This document shows positions 56,101 to 64,000 of a stretch of DNA of 64,000 bases, in pieces. The position numbers and the translations under genes were made by a program. Position 1 is the stretch's first letter, and the number at the start of each line of letters is the position of its first letter. The notes beneath the pieces were generated by a model that made no database searches, was not told the origin of the DNA, and saw only the letters and a program-made list of their open reading frames with translations. This stretch comes from Baylisascaris procyonis (taxonomy: Eukaryota; Nematoda; Chromadorea; Rhabditida; Ascarididae), in assembly GCA_037389465.1 (NCBI GenBank), contig JAZARR010000032.1, forward strand, positions 1,674,001 to 1,738,000, given 5' to 3'.

Positions 56101-57323
56101 TTTGTTTCAAACAAACGGTAATTTCTTGTTTCTAAGAATGCGTCTTAAAAAAAAATTATTTAGAGTGAAACGATCAATGAAAGATGACGAAGGAGCACCT
56201 GGACACAATTATCACTCATCGCTTAGAGCAGAAGGAAATGCAAATAGGCCACTTTTACAGGTTATTTCCTCTTAATTATACAATCCACTCATCTAGAATA
56301 TTCAATCAGCAATGTGAGGTAAACGAGTAAAATGCTTTAAAGTATTTCGAAAGTCACACTCAAATAAATAAAGCAGATATTAAGGGGGTTTAACAAGCCG
56401 ATGAATTAATGCAGCGAGTAAAAAGTCGCATAAATATACAAACTTGCATCAATTTTTTTAACGGTAGCGTGAAGAAAATTGTCATAGAATAACATGAAAG
56501 ATCGGAGATCGGCTCATGTATTGGGTGGCATTCAAAGATCGCCATGCAGAAAAATTGGACAAAAGCTAGCGATTATTATGCACCTAGCTGTGCTCATTAC
56601 GAACATCTCTCTATTTCATGACCATTTAATTATAATTAAGTTGTTAATAAAATAGCTTATCTTGATATGATTTCAGGCGACATATACAGCACAATCACCA
56701 GCGCCATCAAACGACTCATTCCAGCAGCAACCTCCACCAGTACATCCACGTAATATTCCTAATTTGGATGCTGTTCCAGGGAGTAAGTTTTATTCGTACA
56801 TACTGAAGAGTTTCAAACGTTACACCACATATTTTCAAGTTAGATTTGATAGTTATTATGGTCCCATAAAAGGAAATTGCCCCTCCCCCTCTCCCCCACT
56901 TATCACTTAGAATTCGTAATGAATAAAAATAGTTTGCTATTGATAAAATAGTAAAATTCTATCAGCGAGTACTCAGTTATCAGTTATAATTTAAAACTCT
57001 ATTTGATAAATTCTCTATATAAACTCTAGTAAAACTCCATAAAAGTAACAAATTAGATTAATCGAAATATAAATCCCGAGTGAATTAATCGTTCTTTATC
57101 GTCAACTAAAATTTTCTTCAATGTTCGAAAATATTCCGAAAGACAAGCAAGAGATATACCTTTCGTAAAACCATTTTCATCAAGTACATTTGCAGAATCT
57201 TTGCTTCGAAAGACGAATTACATACCACCGGCACATTTGGGAGGTACTGCCTCAGTTAACGATACACTCAATAGTAGTATTACGAGTGTACCAATGCCAC
57301 CTAGTCGAGAGGCCGATGTCTGA
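50189..57323 (+). CDS. Type I membrane protein with Notch-ligand-like (DSL-like) ectodomain, no EGF repeats (11 exons, 460 residues)
   Basis: Exons: 50189-50272, 51473-51538, 52087-52280, 52818-52980, 53398-53588, 53906-54065, 54762-54851, 55268-55371, 56164-56260, 56677-56782, 57196-57323 (TGA). All phases agree. Residues 1-20 form a signal peptide (MLLARILFTAYIIGCAVVSQ). Around residues 75-110 VEVKLKNYINQGLRLPGGMT, then CSCPNGFQC and RCYMSFTIIV resemble the N-terminal region of Notch ligands. From C242 the spacing C-x8-C-x3-C-x11-C, then C after 10 and C after 11 residues, follows the DSL pattern at the first four cysteines; the text includes GQDCDLQC, CRSVNTGFLFTCTYTGGNKQ and ACPWG. No EGF repeats follow. 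A stretch of about 36 residues leads to the membrane helix at 325-350 and a Pro-rich cytoplasmic tail of about 110 residues. A role in cell-cell signalling is inferred. An unrelated cysteine-rich receptor remains possible. Confidence 0.8.
50311..50336 (+). repeat. Second copy of the 26-base repeat found at 37,207
   Basis: Exact copy of the sequence at 37,207-37,232, here in the first intron of the DSL-like gene, about 40 bases after the donor. Confidence 0.85.
55785..55990 (+). mobile_element. SINE-like fragment with tRNA-type promoter boxes
   Basis: ATAGTGGTTAGTAGGCAGTCG at about 55,793 resembles a tRNA D-arm (A box), and CGTTCGACTAAC about 50 bases on resembles a B box. The following CACTCCGCTTGGCACCCTTA matches the element near 9,812 in order. 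The segment lies in the intron between exons 8 and 9 of the DSL-like gene, and its GC content is above that of its surroundings up to about 55,990. Ends and target-site duplications are not defined. Confidence 0.45.
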
Positions 57324-60300
57324 GATGATTCTCCTCGTCCTGCTATTACGGCATAGTCGAATGGTAAGTTCGAGAACTCATCACCATTACTATATTAATG
57401 CTCAAAAATTGAATATTTTCTTCGTTAGTTAAATTTTACTGCCGATTATTGTCTAATGAAGTGCATTAGAATATCATCCAAAAAAAAAAAACAATAAAAT
57501 TTCAGTGGAAAAATTCATTTTCAACGAATAATTTTCGGATTGTTACTGAAAATAAACGATAAACACGTTTAATTAAGAAATTCGAATAGATCACTTAGCC
57601 ATTTGGATAGACTCGACTATTTCCCATTACTGAAATAAATTAGAGAAATCAAAATAAAAGTACTACTTTGCGATTACTTATCTCATATTATAGAATAATC
57701 AATTGTGTAGCAGAACGATATTGAGTATCTTCCGACGAGTGGTGAAGTTTTGTGTTTTGTTTGTGTTTATGAGCCGATGTGATTTTTAGATCATATGTGA
57801 TTGTGAAGTTCGATTTTATTTGAACGTTTTTTAAATTTCTTTTATTATGTTGTATACTCAAAAATATGAGTATTTTCTAGTTAATTTTTTTGCGATATTT
57901 TTTTGAGACTTAACAATGGCTTTTTAATTTTTCATATCCGAGATGTGCTTGTTTCTTTGTGGGCATAAGTTCCGCAGATTCGCCTGTCCAATCTTAGCTA
58001 GGCTGCCTCGTGTAGTAATTCTAGAGAAGAACCATTCAGTGAGGACTTTGCTTAACCTTAATTGTTATTAAGCCATACATAAAGTAAAGAAAAAGTCATT
58101 GTGAAGGTTCCTAAATATTGAACGTAGTCAGAATTCTGTGGTGTTATATAATATAATGGTTGCTAAATGGCTGTCATTTTTTTGTGCTAATTTTATTGTT
58201 ATACTTCAACGATAGATGAATGAATGTGCAAAAAGCATTAAAATTGTTTGTTGCCATAGTTTCGGCAGGTTGATGTATATTTTTGAAAGAGTACAGTTAT
58301 GTTGCTTTCATATTGCTTTGTATTGCTTATCAGTAATATTTACCGGTCGAAAATGTCATTATTTGCACACTCGTTATGTGCTTATATGCCTAGTAATACC
58401 TAACGCATCTGTTATCAGTTCGGCATCGAACCAATAGCATATATGCGAGCGCAGAGAATTATTCGCATTCGCCCTTATATTTTAGGGACGCAACAATATA
58501 CTCTATAGCGGTATCTAAAAATATCAGTCAATACTAACACGGTATTAATCGATATCATATAAAATATTTTTGTAATTTCATGCGTTTAAGAAATCGATAT
58601 ATTAACGATCAGCTTACAATCATATTCAATTCCCGTCCCAGAGCAAATGCGAATATTAGTGAATATTCATAAATCTGCTTTTGCTTTTGACTTCCTGTAA
58701 AATTTCATTCTGATTTCATGGAAACTATTGTATTTAGTCATTACACCTAAATGATGAAAATGAAAGTGCATCTGAAGCAAGTGCCGAATTTGATTAAAAG
58801 ATTGTGTTACAATTAACACAATTCATTATTTGGAGGCTAAATATTTTCGATACGTTTAAGTTACTTTATATGAAGCGAAACGAGATTCGAACGGCGAATA
58901 TCAATGAGCTTTTTATCAATACGCATAGCTCAAACAACTTTAACACGTTATACAAATATTATGAGCTTTCGAAAATGTGAATAATTCGCCAGTCGAATGT
59001 GCAAAACAAACAAAAAAAAAGAGAAAACAACTTAGCAAATCAAAAACTACGCATTAAATTCTATAATAACAAAGCAATTTTCAATAGCCAAATATATATA
59101 TAGTTACAACGTGAACAATTTTATAGGCACATAACACATTCAACGATAAAGTAATAAAGCCAATTGAAATCGATGAGCGAATATATACCTATTAGCGCAT
59201 TATACTTTTTTGTGCTCGTTGAAAATGGATGCAAAATTTCCATAATCCCCATTCTTTATGTAATAAAGTTTTGTGCACATATCATTAGCGTATAAAATTT
59301 GTATACTCTTTATTTTTCATTAAATTTATTCACAGTATGATCGGAAATCACTTCTAAAAACACCATTTTCGAAAGGCCAATTTTTTAACGGCTATGTTTT
59401 CATCCGATTCAGACCTCCTTCAAGGAGTGAATGACTCAACCCTCTCCGTTCCCCGCACCATTCTCCTCTCTCAACAAGCTATGACATGAAGACCTCATCA
59501 AGTCTTCATGATAACGCTACTGATATGAGGCATGTCAGTCATGACTTATCAGTGGGTATTTTGGAAGGGAGGTTGCTGCAGGAACTATTTTCACTTCTGC
59601 TACAAGCAAGTATCTCTTTTACTGACACCTACTTGAAGCCCAGGAACGGAAATGAATAATAACATTGACAGAAATTAATGAGAATCATTATTGCAACAAT
59701 ATATCCACTGGATGATTCGATATCACATCAAATTCAACACGATGATCTATTGCAGTCGTCACAAATAATTCAAAAAACATTAGTGCCTCTTTTGAGGTAA
59801 TTTCATTCAAAATTCTAGCATTTTTAGTATTCATTTGCATTAAAATCTTGTGTATATGCGTTAAAAATTTAGAATTCTTTTGGAAACTATGCGAAAATCG
59901 AAGACAAAAATCAAAATATTTGCATGAAAATTTCCAAATTTCTTAGGGAAATTTTTTTTAACAAAGTAGGGACGCGAAAAATTGGTGACTGAATGTTTTA
60001 TGAAGATAAGTGATTTCATTTAAAAAGATTAGAAAAGAACAATAAATTCAGAAAACAAATTATTCATTCTTTCGCCTTCAAATAAACAACTCTATTTCTC
60101 GTCAGATATGATGAACAGTCAGCATCGATTTGAAGTATTAGAGATCTTAGAACAGGTGTTAAATATCTCACAACACTAAAGCATTAAGATCTGTGGCAAC
60201 CGTCCAGCATATATGATGAATTTGCGCAATGCCTCCACGCGATCTAACCATCAACACATCAATCACTTCAATTTCCTCCCATAATATTGAAGCACAAGGA

Positions 60301-60480
60301 ATTTCTTCCCATTCGTAAAAAAATTATGGACCAATGACTGTAGTTCCAAAACTATGGTCCAATACTCCCTTCCCCTTAAAAATGTAGAGGCATATATACT
60401 CTACGTAAATGATTTCTCATTCCATCCCGTGATAAACAACGTGTAATTTATAGAACAATAAAAGCGCAAATAACACTCAC
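57324..60480. other. Intergenic region between convergent genes
   Basis: The plus-strand DSL-like gene ends at its left and the minus-strand gene ends at its right, so it should hold both 3' untranslated regions. I see only short chance frames and no RNA gene. Confidence 0.5.
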
Positions 60481-63400
60481 CTAAACAATCGTGGCCGTTT
60501 TGCCTTTGCGATTAGCCGCATCCTTATAAAAGTCGAGTAACGCTTCCATATGGGGATCCGTATTGGCTGGAGTTACTTTTGCTAAAGGACTTCCGTTGCC
60601 TAATACCATACCGCTGGCAGTCGCTCGTAATGCACTCGTATACGAAGGAGGAGGAGGACGATGATTTGGCGAAGAACTTAAAACTCTTTTCGATGTGATC
60701 GTATTCGTACCGTTATGAGAGATGAGTGGAGAACGTTGTTGATATCGTTGCACATCAACGCTTTCGAAAGGTTTACTGAAGCGATTCTCATATTTTAAAT
60801 TCACTATATAATTTCAGCTATTGCATCGTAACAAAAATATCCTCCCCTAGGAATCAATTTCAATCGCAAAACTATAGTAACGAATTGCTAATTAAGGATC
60901 ACAATCAGTGAATATTGCAGCAATAAATGCCTCTGCGATCGATCACAAATGAGATAAAAGAATTTCGTCTCGAGCATCATAAACTCAAAAAGCAAAAAAA
61001 AAAAATCTCACCCTTAAAAACATCAGATAATAAATGAATTTTGACTGCATTTTTTAAAATAGTGCAATAATCCCCGATAAAGCCACTGACATGCGGTTAC
61101 ATGACCATTTCAACGACGCAAAGCAATTTTCGAGGAAATTAAAAGCACTTCAATTTAGACAGTGTCTCGCTTCAGCGGAATGGTGTTCGACTTTCATTCA
61201 GATATAAAAAATTAAAAGAAGATGGGTCATGGAAAATGAGTAAGCTCAATAAACTCACCAACAAGAATGCTATAGATGACTGTCAGAAGAGTCCCGACTA
61301 CTATTCAGTGATAGATTATCATTAAATGATTCAGTGCCCCCAAAGCTAAATACTTGTAGTAATTCAACATTTGCTCGAAAAATACGAAATTCTTGTGACA
61401 AAAATAGTTCTGTACTTCAAGATTTACACCGTAATTTGTAAAAACTGATCTGAACGAAACACACAACATCAAAAAATAAAATGATACCTCGTTTCAATGC
61501 TGGCAAGGCCTGCACCATGTGCGACAGGGAATGTCGTAGTAACACGTGGAGCACTCATCGGTGAAATACGTGAAATGAGCTGTGATCCAGTTGTGCTACT
61601 GGGTGAAGACTCACGCTGAAGACTACCAACTTGCCCATCACAGCCATCTTCTACAGTGCAGCCGAATTTCATCAACGAACCATAAGAGTTCTGTCTAAAA
61701 TAATATATTTTTTATTTTTATAGTTTAATATTGCTTTTTAAGCGTCCTAGGAAAAAACGTTGTAGTCGAACCCGCAAACGGGCGAGCCTTACTGCAGTGT
61801 GCGAGTCAAAATGGTGGACGAGTAGGGGAGTTAAAGAACAGATAAACTGGGATGTTCTTCCAGCGATCTAGAGCATGAAGCAATCGCTGAGAGTAATTAA
61901 AAACTAAATTATAGAAATATCAATACACTATACCCAACACCTCTTCATCCTCTGCTTCTATTTGGAACGAATAAAATGAGTGCAACTTTCTTGCGTACCT
62001 GTTTCTGATGGCTCTCCTATCCAGACTAGCGGTATCAATACCTCCGGTATATGAATGAGATATAGGTACCGCTAGACGTCTATGTGAACCTATAGCGCTC
62101 GTTGTGCATCTCGAAGAACTTCTGCTCTGACCAAGAGCGATTCCTCGTGAACAACTCTCATTCGCCTCATTCCATACTCGCGTTATTGGTCCATTCTTGC
62201 TTTCAGACACGCTGTTGCAGTCTCGATTCAACCCCTAAAACTGTCATATTTCATAAATCGATAATCGCCGACCAACTATTACAAAAGAAAGACCGATCAC
62301 ACCAATATAAAACTGTGAAATCGACAAAGGCGTTTCAATCAAAATCAACATTGCAGCATCATAACCCTATCTACTGACAATTTACCTCATATAACAAAGC
62401 AGAAGGAACGGCTATTACCACGTAAAAAACAAAAACCGCTTATTATAATCATTCGCATAAACTGAGCTTGGTACCGGTCCATCTTCGTGGAATGTTTACG
62501 TGTCAAGAAAAACGATTAGCGTCATTAACGTCCTGCACATCCGAAAATTAAAAATATATTTAAATTAAAAATCATCGCTCTGCATTCTTGTGAAATGTTG
62601 CGATAAAACGGAACGAACCTGTTTAAAACATGTACCACCATTCCAAGAAGATGTCTGTTGAAAAGCGTTATACGTGCCAATCTCATGTTGACGTGCATCC
62701 ATGCAAATTGCTGTTGAAATTGAAGCTTCTCTCTCCGAATGTGGTAGAGTGTGTTCAGAATTTGCACGTGGTACTCTCGATTTTAAATTACCCATATCCT
62801 TAAATCAAATTTCTCAACAACTGAAAAGATATATGGATGTGTCAATCACAACAATAGAAACACTCATTCCTTTAACAACTATCAGTGAAATTTGATGGAA
62901 AAAAAACTTGTAGACTCGTAAAAATAAAAGATGCAACTTTTTTCTTGCAAAAGTGCGATCGAGTATCTATACGCGCATTTGTACAAGAGTACCAATTTGT
63001 ATACGCCTGCTATCTACTATTTTACTTATTAGACTTATAAAATTTAATGATACAAACAAGCATTCAAAACATCTAAATCATGTGTTTTAGAGCAGCACTT
63101 GTCGATCGATTATTAAAGCGGTTATTACTATTTTAAATTTCATTTAAAATAGCGCAATTTATGTAATTTTCAATTTTCAGAGAGATGGCGATCGAGGAAG
63201 CAATAGATGTTATGAAAGTTCTTGAGCGTCGCATAAAATCTTTAGCAGAAAATCTAATGAAAAAAAAATGTTCTATAAAGCAATTTGTCTCTAACATCAT
63301 CTGTTATTCACTTACAAAATGATTAATATCATAGCACAAATGAAGCACATACGTTCAGCGTTGGAAAATTCGTCTCACGATAACTGCTCTTATATGACGC

Positions 63401-63962
63401 ACAGGATTTATATCCCACATTATCGTACCTGAAGTTTGGATTAAGTTTTTATGTGCTCGCAAATATTCAACTCGATAAATGCTTCAGCTTATGCATTTTA
63501 TAGAAACTACTTCCAATAAATACATGAAAAACTTTATTTGGAAAGGTATGGATGTGAAACTTTTAGAAAGCATGGCAGTAATTTCTGGTCAATAAGCAAA
63601 CCGATCTGAATATGGCATAGAAATGTGAGTGGAAATATAAAACGGAGAGAAAAAACAATAAGGACAAAAAGGATTGAACAAATGCACCATTGGCGAAGTA
63701 ACTCACATTGGTAAATGCGAAGCACTTTCACTGATAGATCTCGGTTTAAGGCCCACTTCAAGCGGATTATCGAGGTCATCATCGGCCGGTAGTCGCATAT
63801 TGCCGCTTTGCTGCATTTGCATAGTGGCAACCAATTTTGTCATCGGCAATGTGGGCCTTCGATTTGGCGTTGGTGGAAGTCCACTAGCGCCTGACATCGC
63901 GCACGTATAGCTACTACTCGCTCGTGGTGTCATTGAACTTTGCGACGAACATGCGGTCATCC
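60481..63962 (-). CDS. Serine-rich protein with a PDZ-ligand-like C-terminus (C-terminal part, six exons)
   Basis: Exons in transcript order: 63707-63962, 63353-63428, 62619-62798, 61999-62234, 61488-61694, 60481-60775 (TAG). All phases agree and give 415 residues; the first listed exon starts in mid-codon and the gene continues beyond the right edge of the window. The protein has no cysteine-rich or globular domain that I recognise. It is rich in Ser, Arg, Pro and Asn (MTPRASSSYTC, LPPTPNRRPTLPM, LKPRSISESASHLPMYDNVG, RSPLISHNGTNT, SPNHRPPPPSYTSALRA). The sequence MYDNVGY could be a tyrosine-phosphorylation motif, and the end GKTATIV fits a class I PDZ ligand (T-I-V). This layout suits the cytoplasmic tail of an adhesion or guidance receptor, or a scaffold. 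The identity is open. The last acceptor is chosen at 60,775 because one at 60,803 breaks the phase. Confidence 0.68.
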
Positions 63963-64000
63963 CTTGTAAGCATCTACTGCAAATTGTAATGCTTCAAGAA

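Noticed and set aside
60776..60803. Upstream acceptor extending the last exon of the right-edge gene
   Set aside because: Using the acceptor at 60,803 after the exon ending at 61,488 gives a stop within a few codons; the acceptor at 60,775 keeps the frame.

Overview
The window is nuclear DNA of a nematode. It is AT-rich, the genes are split by many introns (mostly 150 to 2,000 bases), and it carries a cuticle collagen with the nematode N-terminal membrane anchor, a secreted C-type lectin-domain protein, and splice acceptors of the TTTCAG type. One acceptor sits 13 bases before a start codon, as at a trans-splice site. Large introns, long (TA)n arrays and scattered retroelement pieces suggest a larger parasitic genome rather than a compact one like Caenorhabditis. 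I cannot name the species.

Layout. 1-6.4 kb: no gene seen; low-complexity AT DNA. 6.4-13.1 kb (+): secreted protein with two C-type lectin domains, with a decayed non-LTR retrotransposon piece and a SINE-like piece in its introns. 15.8-21.4 kb (+): eight-exon cuticle collagen, one intron of which holds a GC-rich tRNA-like SINE candidate and a GT-rich satellite-like block. 22.3-31.7 kb (-): an unidentified protein whose last five exons form a phase-consistent chain (25,880-29,312, possible first exon to 30,271), plus weaker candidate exons on both sides. 33.3-37.8 kb (-): complete eight-exon Aurora B-type kinase. 40.4-42.7 kb (-): small single-pass membrane protein. 43.7-48.5 kb (-): tentative six-exon chain of an unidentified basic, serine-rich protein. 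50.2-57.3 kb (+): eleven-exon type I membrane protein whose ectodomain ends in a DSL-like cysteine pattern, with no EGF repeats. 60.5-64 kb (-): C-terminal part of a serine-rich protein ending in a PDZ-ligand-like tail, running off the right edge.

The genes do not form one pathway. The collagen (cuticle), lectin (secreted) and Aurora kinase (chromosome segregation) are ordinary neighbours. The less ordinary contents are the DSL-like protein, the small membrane protein and three unidentified minus-strand proteins. All gene models were built by hand from splice sites and reading phase. The collagen, kinase and DSL-like models are the firmest.
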